The notes: generated from the letters alone by a model not told the origin. A stretch of DNA of 64,000 nucleotides from Auriscalpium vulgare (GCA_019915015.1 JAHBBC010000001.1:186001-250000), one strand, 5' to 3'; shown: positions 32,743 to 44,105, counted from the stretch's first letter. Made by a program: numbers and translations.

Positions 32743-35700
32743 CTATCCCGTCCGTCCTGCTCGTCCCGTTCTGCCCTGCGCTTCCGCCGTTTGCCTCCTC
32801 TCCACTGCCGCCTCGAGCGTCCGTCCTTCATCTCCGCCGTTCTCCCCTTGCCGCCTGCGACCCCGTCCTTCTCCTTCCGGGCCTTCGCCCGTTTCCCTGC
32901 CCGTTCCATTCGCTCCGCCACCTCCCCGTGGGGCTCTGCCGCCGCCGACGCGTGCCCGCATGTTGAACCGTGCTTCGAATTCCGCTGCGTTCTTCCTGAG
33001 CGTGTCCTTCCTGAGCTCTTCTTCCTTCTCTGTCTCCCGGAGGTCGCCGAACGTGTCGAGGAAGCGCTTCGTGTCGTGGATATATCTGAATAGGTGCGGG
33101 AATAGGGCGGGCTTCGATAGCAAGTGCGCTATTTGCATCTTGTCGGGTCCGACAGCCTGTAAGAGGTGGTCGCGCGCAGTGGCGTGTCCTGAGCATTCGA
33201 ATAGGAAGTGCCATACCGTTTCTTCTGCGACTTCTCCGCATTCGAGACATTTGGGTGTCCTGGCTCGTCCGATTTTGTGAAGGTAGCGGCGGAGGGGGAT
33301 TGCCTTCGTGCGCAGCTGCATGAGCAGCGATGCGTGTCGCCGCGGTAGGCGGGCGGTCGCTTTCCTGTATTTGCTCGACGGCATGGACTCGTCTATGCTG
33401 TGAATGTGAGCGTATCGCGGAGATCGTTCGAAGTCGGCGACTCTCCTTTCCTTCAGCTTTGCGCGGAATGCCTGCTTCGCTGCGGACTTGCTGACTGGAA
33501 GCGTGCCCTTGATCGCTGCCGGTAAGTCTCGCTTGTCGCTGGATAGTCCCCTCGCCGCCGCCTTTGCCTCTTCATCGCTCGCCTCGTTGCCCGTAATCCC
33601 GACGTGACCCGGCACCCAAATTGCGGAGATATTGCACCCGCAGTGTTTCTTCGCGGCGATGTCGATGCCCGTGTAGGCAGCGTCGATCAGGTGTGACCCC
33701 GGCTTCGCCTTGGCGCTCTGTGTGGCTTGTATGGCTGCGACGTTGTCGAGGCGTATCGACGCGTGGTTGACCTGTGCTTCACGGAGTATCAGTTCAGCAC
33801 CCAGTATGATGCCGACTACCTCTGCTTCGTAGACCGTGTGTTCCGACTCTTTGCCCAGGTGTTTGTGGAGAGTGCGTACGCGTCGTTGGTTCCTGTATAA
33901 CACCGCGGCGGCGCCGACTCCTCCGTCAATGCATGATCCATCTGTGTATACCTCTACGTCATCGCGTACGGCCTTGTTGAAGGCTGCGGCGGCCTTCTTG
34001 TTTCGCGCTATGTACGTCCTCATGTTCGGCTCCCACTTCGGTCCCCGTTTCGTCGGCCAGATCTTCTCCATGCGCCTGGGGTTGATCTTAAAGATGTGCA
34101 TGAGGCGCTGGATCGGCGTCTTTGCGGTGCGTTCGTATGGCTTCGTGCGTGCTGTGTCGATGTGGTAGTGGAGCGGGTGCGTGTATGGGACGGTGGCGAG
34201 TCGAAGTGCGGCGTCGTGACATTTCTGGTCGACGATGTGTTCGAATGGAGGGAGGTCGGCGTGTGCGTCGAGCAGGTCCGTGGCCGTGCTGCGTAGAGCG
34301 CCCGTGATGCTGATCGTGGCTTGTCGTTGTACTCGTGCTAGTCGGGCGATTGCGGATTTCGAACCGTTCATGCCGCTGTACGTGGGGGTGAGGAATATGT
34401 CAGCAGCGTACAGCATCTTCGGGATGGCTACCGCGAGGTAAAACTGTCGCATGAATCTTGTTGAGATGCCGCGTGAGGGTCGGGTGAACCTGCGAAAGGT
34501 GTTGACCCATTTCGTGCCCTTTCGGAGGGCGTGTGCGACGTGCTCGTGGAATCGCAGCTGGCGGTCGAGGATAACACCCAAGAACTTGTGGGATGTTGTT
34601 GGTGCAATGCGGTTGCCTTGTATCGTGATCGGGGGGCAAGTGATGAGTACGCGCTCGTACGTTGTTGTGAGGGTGGTTTGGCGTAGCGTTGTGTCGTCGG
34701 CGGCGGCGTTGGGCACTGTGTCGATGCGCGTCTTCTCCTTTCTCCTCGAGAAACACATCAGAGCGAATTTGTCAATTGCAAATGCGCACATGTGTGATGT
34801 CGCCCATTGTAGCGCGCCTCCTTCTCTGTGCATCATGGCCTGTAGTTTCGCGACTGCTGCTGCCGGGTTGCGTGTGATCGCCAAATATGCGGTGTCGTCG
34901 ACGAATGCTACGCCGTGCTCGTCGTCAGTCTCCCTGGGTACGTCAAGTAGGTCAGCGTTGTAGAACTGGAAGAGTATGCCCGACAATGGGCATCCTTGGT
35001 CTACGCCGCATGGCATCGTCTTGCTCTGTGACTCGTATCCGTCGAAGGACATGGTGGTGCGTCGGTCGTTGAGTTTGATCGTGATCCACTCGGTGTATTC
35101 TTTGGGTACGCCACGCTTGCGCATGTCGTGTACCAGTCGGTCGAGGTTTATACTTGGGAAGGCGCCTTTGATATCGAGGAAGAGCGCGCACGCTACCTTG
35201 CCTTTGCTCATTGCTTCCATCGCTTTGCTTGTGACGTAGTGCAGAGAGTCGGTTGCCGTTCGCCCTGCGCGGCATCCGAAGTGCGTCTCCGGTAGAAGGC
35301 GGTGGTTTTCGGCCAGCTGCATGAGTTCGTCAGCGACGCACGACGATAGGATTTTGCTGACGGTTCGGATCAGTGCGATTGGACGGTACGACCCTGTCTG
35401 CGTGTAGTCCGCCTTGCCCGGCTTGCGCAGTACTACTGTGCGCGAGTCCTTCCATTCCTGCGGGTACCTGTGGAGCGTGAACGTAGCGCGGAAGAGAGCG
35501 CCCATGAACGGCACCAGAATGTCTTGACATTTCTTGAATACGACATTTTGTACTTCGTCTGTGCCGGCTGCTTTGTACGGTTGTAGGCGCGCGATCGCCC
35601 GATTGATTTGTGCGTTCGTGATGGGCTTGAACGCGCATGCGGGCGCGGGGTATTGGCTTTCGTCGAATGTCTCGTGCGCCGCGTTGGCGTCGGGGAAGAA

Positions 35701-37008
35701 GCTGTTGAAGAGAAGGTCAGCCTTCTGCGCGTTACCTGTTACCTCATTCTCCCGTTGTCGGAGGGCCGGTATGCGTGTCCTGCCGCCGCCCATTGACTCC
35801 GCGCTGAGATACCTGTGTGCCGTCCAGGCTCGGTCCTCTGTTAGCTCCGCGAGGAATTCCTGGAAGTGTTCTGTCTTCGCTTGCTTGATTGCTTCCGCGT
35901 ATGCGTTGCGCAAATTGCGAGACTCCTCGTGTGCCGGGTGATCTATGTCCGCGCGGAATACGTACGATTTCCTTGCGTGGTGCTTCGCGTCGTCTTTCAT
36001 GCGCGTGAGGTCTTTTGTCCACCATCGCTTCGAGTACGGGGTTGGCTTCGACATGGGCACTGTGCGTGTGACGGCGTCAATGAGGGCGAGTGAGAATAGC
36101 TCGTACGCTGCGTCGAACTCGTCTTCGTCATCCAGTTCTTGTGCTTGTGCGGGGTCGCCGAGGTGTTCCATAAGGATGTCACGGAAGTCGTCCCAGTCGG
36201 TCTCGCGGAAGTTGCGGCGCGCGGTCTCGATGGTGGTGTGCTTCGTCACGTCGATGACTGTGAGGATCGGAAAGTGGTCACATTTGGTGGGGATTTCGTC
36301 GGGGAGCGTGTGGCACTTGGTGACGCGTTCCGCGAGGGCTTCGGAGGCGAACGTGTTGTCTGGCCGGGTGTGGTTGCGTGTGGCGAACGATCTGAGCGTG
36401 GGGATGTGTTTCGGCAGGACCATCTGCATGTTGTAGTCTGCCGTCAGTTCGATTAGACGTTCAGCCGCCTGCAGATTTGCCGCAGTGAACAGGTGGTGGT
36501 TACGCGGCTCGTCCCACATGGGGTGGTGTCTGTTGAAGTCAGCACACCATAGCAGCTCGACGTTTACCTCGAAGCCGTCGCGTTCCGCCTGTCCGTGTCT
36601 CGCTTGTAGGTATTGCTCGAGCGCCTGCAGGGAGCGGTCGTGTGTGCAATCGTTGTAGATGCTGAAGACTTCGACGATTGTAGCGTTGCTCGTGATGCGG
36701 ATTGCTGTGATGTCGGGGCAGTCGATGGGGATTGGCGTCCAGAAGCTGGTGTTGAGTGCCTTGTGCACGAAGGATACTGATCGGGTCTTGTCCGGAGATT
36801 TTGCGTGCGAGGGTGGGTATACCACATGCCAGTGGACGTTGGCCGTAGCGACATGACCTGGGTTAATATATGGTTCCTGGATACATACTATGTCGACGTG
36901 GTGTCTCCGGATGGCGTGCAGCATGTCCAGTTGGGCCAGGTTTGACGCGTTGCAGTTCTGTTGCCATATCCGTAGGCCTGACTTCGTGCTCGTTGGGTCG
37001 TCCGTCAT
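32743..37008 (-). CDS. LINE ORF2: AP endonuclease, reverse transcriptase, RNase H
   Basis: 1421 residues from an ATG at 37008. An N-terminal endonuclease runs through about residue 235 (LRIWQQNCNASN, CIQEPYINPG, CADFNRHHPMWDE, then KCDHFPI near its end). The RT spans about 470-760 with YRPIALIRTVSKI, LFLDIKGAFPSI and catalytic AFVDDTAYL near 703. RNase H begins VEVYTDGSC near 1020 and includes YEAEVVGI and the IWVPGHVGITGNE..D end. A CCHC-like motif CLECGEVAEETVWHFLFEC lies near 1253-1272. The tail is Gly/Arg-rich. The protein nicks target DNA and copies the element RNA in place. The start ATG overlaps the ORF1 stop as ATGA, which suggests reinitiation after termination. No internal stop is present. 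Confidence 0.95.
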   Translation of the reverse strand: MTDDPTSTKSGLRIWQQNCNASNLAQLDMLHAIRRHHVDIVCIQEPYINPGHVATANVHWHVVYPPSHAKSPDKTRSVSFVHKALNTSFWTPIPIDCPDITAIRITSNATIVEVFSIYNDCTHDRSLQALEQYLQARHGQAERDGFEVNVELLWCADFNRHHPMWDEPRNHHLFTAANLQAAERLIELTADYNMQMVLPKHIPTLRSFATRNHTRPDNTFASEALAERVTKCHTLPDEIPTKCDHFPILTVIDVTKHTTIETARRNFRETDWDDFRDILMEHLGDPAQAQELDDEDEFDAAYELFSLALIDAVTRTVPMSKPTPYSKRWWTKDLTRMKDDAKHHARKSYVFRADIDHPAHEESRNLRNAYAEAIKQAKTEHFQEFLAELTEDRAWTAHRYLSAESMGGGRTRIPALRQRENEVTGNAQKADLLFNSFFPDANAAHETFDESQYPAPACAFKPITNAQINRAIARLQPYKAAGTDEVQNVVFKKCQDILVPFMGALFRATFTLHRYPQEWKDSRTVVLRKPGKADYTQTGSYRPIALIRTVSKILSSCVADELMQLAENHRLLPETHFGCRAGRTATDSLHYVTSKAMEAMSKGKVACALFLDIKGAFPSINLDRLVHDMRKRGVPKEYTEWITIKLNDRRTTMSFDGYESQSKTMPCGVDQGCPLSGILFQFYNADLLDVPRETDDEHGVAFVDDTAYLAITRNPAAAVAKLQAMMHREGGALQWATSHMCAFAIDKFALMCFSRRKEKTRIDTVPNAAADDTTLRQTTLTTTYERVLITCPPITIQGNRIAPTTSHKFLGVILDRQLRFHEHVAHALRKGTKWVNTFRRFTRPSRGISTRFMRQFYLAVAIPKMLYAADIFLTPTYSGMNGSKSAIARLARVQRQATISITGALRSTATDLLDAHADLPPFEHIVDQKCHDAALRLATVPYTHPLHYHIDTARTKPYERTAKTPIQRLMHIFKINPRRMEKIWPTKRGPKWEPNMRTYIARNKKAAAAFNKAVRDDVEVYTDGSCIDGGVGAAAVLYRNQRRVRTLHKHLGKESEHTVYEAEVVGIILGAELILREAQVNHASIRLDNVAAIQATQSAKAKPGSHLIDAAYTGIDIAAKKHCGCNISAIWVPGHVGITGNEASDEEAKAAARGLSSDKRDLPAAIKGTLPVSKSAAKQAFRAKLKERRVADFERSPRYAHIHSIDESMPSSKYRKATARLPRRHASLLMQLRTKAIPLRRYLHKIGRARTPKCLECGEVAEETVWHFLFECSGHATARDHLLQAVGPDKMQIAHLLSKPALFPHLFRYIHDTKRFLDTFGDLRETEKEEELRKDTLRKNAAEFEARFNMRARVGGGRAPRGGGGANGTGRETGEGPEGEGRGRRRQGENGGDEGRTLEAAVERRQTAEAQGRTGRAGRTG

Positions 37009-38756
37009 TTGCGCATGCCGCGGGTTGCTCGTCCGTCGTTCCCGTCGACCTCTTCGTCGTCAGGATGTATGTTGTCGTCGTCGCCAATCTCACCGTCTTC
37101 CGCCTGCCTAGATCCCAGCCAGTTGTCGAGCGTGTTTGCTTGACTCGACGTTGCTGATGCGGCGCGCGCGCGTCGGGTTTGCCAGCCCCTGTCAGCCTGG
37201 CTTGTTTGCTGGGACATACCTCCGTTCGTTGGTGTCTTCCGTCGACCCCTCGTCGCTTCTTTCCATGTTACATCCTCTAGCGTGTGGCCCGTTGGGGTTT
37301 TGCCTTCTGCGTTTGTCGGCGGCGGGGCGTCCGCGCGCGTCCTCCTTGCGATGTGAGTGGCCCGCTGCTCCCATGTCCATTCATCCTGTTTCGTGGGGAA
37401 AAAGCGGTACGTCGCTGTCGGGTCGCGGAGGGCCATGTTTGCACGCTCGCGCTCGAAAGAGGGGCATGTGCGGGACCAGGAGGCGTGGCCGTGCGTCTCG
37501 CAGCTGACGCACCAGTGGTCTTGTGTCTTCTCGTTGGGGGTATCGCAATCCTTCGTCAGGTGGTTTCCTCCGCATGTGCCGCATGTGTCGTGCTCCTGCT
37601 TGCACTGCGCTGCGATGTGCCGCCCGAATCGTTGGCATTTCAGGCAGCGGCGCGGTTCCGCGGTCAGCCGTCGGCCTTTTACTCTCTTGCCCGCCATGAT
37701 GAGTCCTGTGCTGATGGCGTCGTTTGCGGCTTTTTCCGAGTGGAACTTGACGAGGACGAGGGCTACTTTTTGCACCGACGTGCGGCGTGTGATCGGTTTG
37801 AGCCATCGCGTGCTTGCGATTTCGCCCGTGCGGAGGCCGCTATCCTCTTCAATCCGTCTGTGTTCAGCGTCGTCGCCGGCTTTGTGGCTGATGGGGACGA
37901 ATTCCATGATTACGGGGTGAAGGCGGTCGCGAATTTGGACGGAGCCGGATGCGAACAACGTCTCGAATTGCTCCTTGTTCTCGGTCTGTCGGAGCCAGTC
38001 TGCGAGATCGCTAGCGGTGGTCTCTAGGACGATCCCCTTATTTCGGAGGAAGGTGACGCCGACAAATTTGCTGCTTCCGGTCCACGTCTTCATCAGCTCC
38101 ACGGTGAGGTTCGCCTTCGCCACTATCTCGAGCTCGGAAAGGGAGTGCAGGTTGCTGTCTAGCCCGTCTGGGGCTACGTCCAGGAGTATCTGACGTCGCT
38201 TTTCGTCGGTTCTGCTGAGGACCGTGTGGTGATTCGCGGGCAGGGCGGCGGCCTGCGTGGGTCGGCGACGGGGGTCTGCCGCAGCGGCGTATGACGTGGG
38301 GAAGGGCGTTGTTGGCCGGTTCTCTGTCCAGTGCGGCATTTCTCTCGTCTCGTCGGGCTGGCGGACGTGCCTCTCCTGCAGTGCGCGTGCGGTCTCCTGT
38401 AGTGACTCCACGGTCGTCTTCATCTCCCTTACGGCTTCCTCTAGCGCGTCTCCTGTCTCCACCTGCCACTTCGCCGCCATCTGTTCCACTGCGGTGTCCA
38501 TGCGTTGGTCGACTGTGTTCTGGACCGCGTCTGCGACGCTCTTGGCGACATCTTTTGAGATGAGGGCTCCCGCGGTGCTCGCGACTTGGTCCCGGCTCAT
38601 CTGACTCAGAATTTTGCCTACGGCGTACGTTCCGTCCTGTAGGTCGCGTGTGCCTCCGCTGGGTAGACAAAGCAATGCATTACTCAGCTGTTCCAGCGAG
38701 ATTTCGCTGGTGTGATTCGTCGGCGGTAAGTATCCTCTTTTCGTGAGGTAGTGCAC
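37005..38756 (-). CDS. LINE ORF1: zinc-knuckle nucleic-acid-binding protein (5' incomplete)
   Basis: 583 residues from a GTG at 38756. The frame stays open upstream to about 39030 (DLDTLNLTITPRS..., KKKYRLSDLQAAV) without any ATG, so the true start is lost or lies beyond a 5' truncation. A helical region (about 60-130) precedes a central domain containing KWQVETGDALEEAVREM and RRQILLDVAPDGLDS. Three Cys/His knuckles follow from about residue 367: CLKCQRFGRHIAAQC, CGTCGGNHLTKDC and CVSCETHGHASWSRTC. Such ORF1 proteins coat the element RNA. It ends TGA in the ATGA overlap with ORF2. Confidence 0.88.
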   Translation of the reverse strand: MHYLTKRGYLPPTNHTSEISLEQLSNALLCLPSGGTRDLQDGTYAVGKILSQMSRDQVASTAGALISKDVAKSVADAVQNTVDQRMDTAVEQMAAKWQVETGDALEEAVREMKTTVESLQETARALQERHVRQPDETREMPHWTENRPTTPFPTSYAAAADPRRRPTQAAALPANHHTVLSRTDEKRRQILLDVAPDGLDSNLHSLSELEIVAKANLTVELMKTWTGSSKFVGVTFLRNKGIVLETTASDLADWLRQTENKEQFETLFASGSVQIRDRLHPVIMEFVPISHKAGDDAEHRRIEEDSGLRTGEIASTRWLKPITRRTSVQKVALVLVKFHSEKAANDAISTGLIMAGKRVKGRRLTAEPRRCLKCQRFGRHIAAQCKQEHDTCGTCGGNHLTKDCDTPNEKTQDHWCVSCETHGHASWSRTCPSFERERANMALRDPTATYRFFPTKQDEWTWEQRATHIARRTRADAPPPTNAEGKTPTGHTLEDVTWKEATRGRRKTPTNGGMSQQTSQADRGWQTRRARAASATSSQANTLDNWLGSRQAEDGEIGDDDNIHPDDEEVDGNDGRATRGMRK

Positions 38757-39044
38757 CGCGGCTTGTAGGTCGCTGAGTCTATACTTCTTCTTTATATCAT
38801 CTAGCGTATCGTTCTCTGTGCGCGGTTCGACGGGCTGAGATTGGCCGCGCGTGATGGGCGCTTGTCCTCTGCCTGCCGCGCTGGCACCCGCCGGCGCGGG
38901 ATTTTTGTTGCCTGGAGGCGAAATTTTGGATGTATGTGGAGAACGAGGTGTTATGGTAAGGTTGAGTGTATCTAGGTCCCTCCACGAGCGAGGTACAGCG
39001 TCGTCCGAGATGGCCGAGCTGCGTGCTGGTGGTGGTTACCGGAA

Positions 39045-39058
39045 AAGGCCCACTCCTG
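39045..39058. repeat. Target-site duplication of the LINE, 5' side
   Basis: AAGGCCCACTCCTG, one mismatch to the copy at 32279-32292. It ends 5 bp before the start codon of the membrane protein gene. Confidence 0.7.
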
Positions 39059-39063
39059 TTGCC

Positions 39064-40242
39064 ATGAGCAATTTGACGTTCTGCGTGCCCCCAGGCATCA
39101 ACCCCAACAACAATTCCGACGGTACATACGGAATTAGAGCCAACCCTGACCTGTCTGCCATTGGGGTATGTCGACTAGGTTTCATCCAAATACTTTCGGT
39201 TCCCTAATGCGTGTCTTCCTTCAGATTCGCGTCAACTTCTACTTGATCATACTTTCGTGTGCCATCACTCCGGCGATGCCATACACCATTAGGCTGCTCT
39301 TTACGCTTTTCACACATGCGTGGCTCTTAGGGATTGGATTGCTCTTTGCCGTCGTCATCCAGACCGCGCAGAAGGAGCTCTCGTTATACAACGCGCTCGT
39401 CGTCGCGCACATCCTCTGGTTCCTCGGCATCCAAATTCTCCCGGCGGACCCATCTATCTTTACATCCGCCCGCCGCTTCTTCATGGCAGTCCAACATGCT
39501 GTGACATTAGTCGTCGCCATCGCGTGGTCGCTCTACATGTGGCTCCACACTGACACCTTCGGCTCGCAGCCCGCGTGCAACAGCCATGTCAGATACATGT
39601 TCTTCTTCCATTCTGTCCCCGCAACTACTGGATGGATGCCCAAAGTTGCAGAGGCGTTTCTTATTATAGAATCCGTGGGCGCCGCAGGCTGGGTCGCATT
39701 CTTACTGTGGTGGGCGTGGACGGCCCTTCGGAAACAAGGAGTCGTCTTTCCCTGCTTTCTACCTAACAAGACATACGGTCTTTTGTGCGTTTCCAAGCCC
39801 TGTTTTTGACTGTGTATTTGTTCTCACCAGTCTCAGCATCGCGGTATATGCGACAGTGAACCTAGAGTTGTTCGTGCGACGCAATAAACATCTCCTCGTG
39901 AATACCGAAGAGAGCGTTTGGACGCTCGGGCAGGTGGTCTCGCTCGTCATGATCTTCTTTACAATCTGCGAGTTTATACCCGTTGTCTTCGGGTTAAACC
40001 GCCCTCCCCGCCTCGGTTTCTACGTGGGAGGCGAGGAGCAAGGAGACCCGTCGACGTCAGACGAGGAGCAAGGAATACCGTCGATGTCGGACGCGATTCC
40101 TGGTACGTGTCGCTTGCTATTAGTCGAATGTAGAGTGGATACTGACGCGTCTGTGACAGGTCCCCGCCAAGGTCTCAGCATCCCAGCTTTCCATCCCATG
40201 CCTGTCGAGAAGCCGCCCATGGCACACATCGAGAAGTCCTAG
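39064..40242 (+). CDS. Multi-pass membrane protein of a mushroom-specific type
   Basis: Exons 39064-39165, 39225-39784, 39831-40102 and 40160-40242 all close in phase and give 338 residues. The N-terminus (FCVPPGINPNNNSDG, then NPDLSAIGIRVNFYL) matches the NPD.(S/A).IGVR.. opening of a large Agaricomycete family of unknown membrane proteins. About six or seven hydrophobic segments follow (LIILSCAITPAMPY, WLLGIGLLFAVVIQ, LVVAHILWFLGIQIL, AVTLVVAIAWSLYMW, WVAFLLWWAWTAL, VVSLVMIFFTICEFI). The tail carries a tandem EEQG.PS.SD repeat. Introns are 59, 46 and 57 nt. The LINE is inserted about 20 bp upstream of the ATG, so its promoter is displaced. Function unknown. Confidence 0.8.
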
Positions 40243-41299
40243 AAATAATGCAACACAGATGCCCGTTTGGCGATTGACTTGGATATCAATTTTCTCTTTC
40301 TTCTTCGATATCTACCTTTCATCTCATTTCGATGATTGTATCCGTTTTCACCTCTTTTGTCTTGTAACTCCTGTATGCTCTTCCAGTATTACAGTAGCCA
40401 TCACGATCGCGTTTTCTTTCAATTTGACATAACACCAATGTATAACACCGTTGACTCCGAGTTCTCCGTATCACACGCGGCATATTATGCAAACCAAATC
40501 GAACGCCGTGTTGTAGGGTTCATGGAGACTGCATTGCCCCTCGAGAGCTCTATTGCGCAGCTCGGGCATCCGAGGAGGTTGAGGCGGCGCATCAGCGGTA
40601 ATGGCAGCAACACCAAGAGCCTGAGTGCTCAGCGGAGCTGCAGAGTCGGGGATCGCGTCCTTGGGTTTACAACCTTTGGAGCACCAGCAAGTGTCGATCG
40701 AAGCTGCGTGGATCTTTGGTTTATGTCTTGGACTGGAATCGTCGCGGCCGTGTTTTGACCGGGACAGTCACTGTCTGGGTACTCTCGCATCATCGCTGAC
40801 TTGCCAATAGACTCTATACGCTGTCGTAGCCGACAATATTGTATATCTCGCTCATGTTTCATTTATTCTTTGTCTCGCGTCTCGGCGAACTTCGAGTTTT
40901 CATACGTAATCGCATTCACGAGGTCGTAAGTACATGGCACAGTCATCAAGGACCACTCCCCACAGAGGATCGCAGCAAGAGTCCGATAACGAGCGCATAT
41001 ACTCGCTGTCAGTGCCAACGCGTGGTCTCCAGACAAGTTCTAGAAATATTTCGTGTCTTGGTACCGCAGCGACAAGGGAAAACTGCGAAGAAGTGTCTGG
41101 ATGCAGCGTCGGGTCAGCACGCCGCGCGAATGCGCAGAAAGCGAGGACGTACCATACCATCGATCCACAAAATGAACGCCTTGGTCCGCCCAACAGCGAC
41201 AATCCACAAATCGAACACCCTGGTACGCCCGACGCAGACGGATCCATGCTGATCTGGTCCTGGACAGGTCATGCAGAACACGCCGATGTATACCTGGGA

Positions 41300-41560
41300 G
41301 CATCGAGTGTATACGCTCGTGTAGTACGGTCTACATGCGTCGGACGCGCCGTCAGCCTCGGAAAGCATAATAAACCATGATACGTACCCGGACGGTCACC
41401 GCCGTCCTGCCAGCTGCTCTTCTTGGGGATATCGGGCGCCGATACGCGAGTTGGACGCGCACCCGGGCGAGCGCGGAGTCGAGCATTGCCCGGTAAGCCT
41501 TCCAGTCGCGGGCTGTCGCTCTGCCTCGCCATTCCGACCGCGATATGGGGATCAGAAGTG
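41300..41560. repeat. Dispersed repeat R2, copy 2
   Basis: Partner of 25845-26085 (see that entry for shared phrases). The sequence immediately before it (41120-41290) resembles 47880-47990. Confidence 0.75.
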
Positions 41561-44105
41561 TATGTGCTGTACGCCGTAATGGTGAGAATTAGTGGCCTGG
41601 TAAATAAGGCGAGCGCAGGGGTGGTAGAGGGTACACGGCCGACGATAGGGATCTTCAGATCGGGTCATCGTCACCCGGCAAGCTCCAATACGTCCAGGAG
41701 CGGTTCTTCGGGCTGAGGGCCAGCGGTCGATGAGTTACATTTGGACTGCAGGTGCCTTCGGGTGGAGGTGCTGCGTACCATTGATCCACGAATCGCTGTA
41801 CGCCCCGACACCGACGACCAGCCACGGTCACCAAGCGCAGAGGGATCGATGCGTATCTGGTCTTGGACAGACAGAACGCGCAACCAGCTCTGATATTCGG
41901 CCCTTTGGCAGCGCCGTATTGAATTGGACGAGCACTGGGAGGTTCGAGGTGGTGGGTGTGGTGCGAGGCTTCGTGGGACGGGACGTGCTCCAGGCGAGCG
42001 GAGGTCCGAGGATCCCATTCACGTGGCAGCAGGGCGGGCGAAGCAGACGCGCCTGTGCCGCGGAAGCGAGCGGGTCAGCGGGCAACATGCATGCATAGGA
42101 AGCAGCGCCATACCGAGGCCCATCCCAACGAAGCGACATCTGCCGCGCTTGAGATTGGCCTGGCCGATAGATCTGATTTGGTGGTTGGCCTGGAAGCCCC
42201 GTGGCGGTGTCTGGCGAGTAGACTTCAAGGTAACCGCTGGCGCGAAAAAGCAGGCTGGAAGGCGGCTATATAGGACAGAAGACGTGCCGACGTATGGGTG
42301 CGCCCGGCCGCGCCGGAACGTCGGCCGCGATGCAACGAGCGGGAACCAGCAGAGCACTGCGGGGAAAACGCGCGGACCACAGAATTTGCATGGTATATGC
42401 GCGCATGACTGTAAGAGGAAGACGGATAAGCAGGGCCAGTCGGTCTGGTGAGCGACATACGGGGACATCGGCACCAGCGCTGTGCTCATTTTCGTCGGAG
42501 CCGCAGTCCCGCTGTCGTTACAAAGGACCTTTGAGAGTACATGGCCGTCGAAAGGAAACAAAGGGCTCGACGATCGCGAGGCAGCTGAACGGCAGGAAGG
42601 AAAGGCGGACTCGGAGGAAGAAAGAAAGTTATTTGCGTATGTTATGCTCGCCGCCGCGGCCCGCGGGCTCCGGCGCTCCGTATCCTATGTTCACGACAAG
42701 CGGACAAAGCAACGCGTACGTACGCCCGCCTCATACTCACCCGCATCCACAAAGAAACGGCACACAAAGCCTCACAAAGATCCCGCGCAAAGGCAAATCA
42801 TATAAAGGGCGCACACCGCAGCCCGAATCTTACGCCCGCTCTCGGCCACCAGCCCCGCGCGCCCGCCAGCGCGCGGTCCCAGCTTCGCACCAAGCCACCT
42901 GCTACTACCGTCGTGCGTCTGTACGGAGACCGGTACTTCGTACCGCCATCCCCATCAGATGCGGGGTACCCCGACATTCCGTCACCGGACCAAGACGGGG
43001 CGAGCGCCCAGGACATCAGGCGAGTGTGCGCCGCCTTCTGTGTCTTTGTCCTCCGCGCGCGAGACTGACAGCTGACGCAGGCGTCTTGATGAGGTTGGTA
43101 GGAGTACGGAAGTGAGGGGGGTGATGATGATGCGGGATGCGTGGCGCTGATTGTGCGCTTGGCTGGAGTAGTGCCGGCATCGCTGTCCTTTGCTGAGCAT
43201 TCATCCCTCGCGCACGCACCAGCTAGAGAGAAGGTCCGTCAGCGCGCATCATAGCATCGCACTATCATTTACTCACCGCATGTGCAGGACGCGGCGCATG
43301 AGAGCCTTCCGGTGACTCTGCGGTGTGCTGCCGGTGCCTGGTCTCGTGGTGAGTACCTACGCGTCTCTGTAGGTGGGGAAGGTACTTACCCGAGCCCTCA
43401 GACAACCGCGCCGACAGCAGGTGGAGCTGCTGTTGACGCGGGATGGCTCGCGGGCTGGGACCGACTGGACGTGCGCTGTTCTAGGCGAGTTTGTGCCTCG
43501 CAGACGGATGTTGGATGCGTTTGCGTAGCCTTGAATACATGGTTTTATACTGGAATTGTGTGGCGTGTGGAGGTGGCATAAAGACGGCGTGCTGTGTAAG
43601 AGGCTTTGGAGAGGGACAAGGTCGTTGCTTCGTGCGAGGATGAAAGGAGCGCCATTGGATTGCTTTGGGGCGTCTGGTACTAAGAGCAAAGAAGAGAGAG
43701 TTAGCACGCGGTTGCTGAGGAGGCGGCTGCTACTCACAGTTATGGACATCGAGTACACGCCTTTCATTCTCGGCAAATCTACCTCCGCTATCTGCGTCTC
43801 TAGTCCGTTGCATGTGCCTTTGATGGCGGACGCCTTTGATGTCAGTTGCGGGGTCGCTTCAAGGCAATCATCAAGCGTCATATTGACCGACTCGGAGAGG
43901 ATGCAGTGCCAGCGTAGAGGAGGAGAGCAGTAAAAGCCTAGTCGACGAGACTTGGCTCGCCTCCGCTGGCAGTACGCCATCGCGACCCATCGCTGTGTTG
44001 GTGCGCGTGGATAAGCCAGTTGCAATACGCAGGGGAAGAGGGAGAGCCTTCGCCGAGTTGTGGATCGGTGGTCATCGTGGTTGGGAGTCAGAGCTGGGGC
44101 GCCAT

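Larger units (their letters stand above)
32293..39044 (-). mobile_element. LINE (non-LTR retrotransposon) with RNase H, about 6.75 kb
   Basis: On minus it carries a zinc-knuckle ORF1, then ORF2 with AP endonuclease, RT and RNase H, a 433-bp 3' UTR and a 17-nt poly(A) tail (T-tract 32293-32309). It is flanked by AAGG(T/C)CCACTCCTG. The ORF layout and RNase H recall the fungal Tad/I-like groups. The open frame of ORF1 runs upstream to near 39030 without an ATG, so the 5' end is probably truncated. The single mismatch in the duplication suggests some age, although ORF2 has no stop. Confidence 0.9.

Noticed and set aside
32494..33093. Long plus-strand frames over the LINE 3' part
   Set aside because: These are shadows of ORF2, caused by its GC-rich tail.
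42800..43070. Small gene after ATATAAAGG
   Set aside because: The frame TVVRLYGDRYFVPPSPS is suggestive but has no ATG and no confirmed splice partner.
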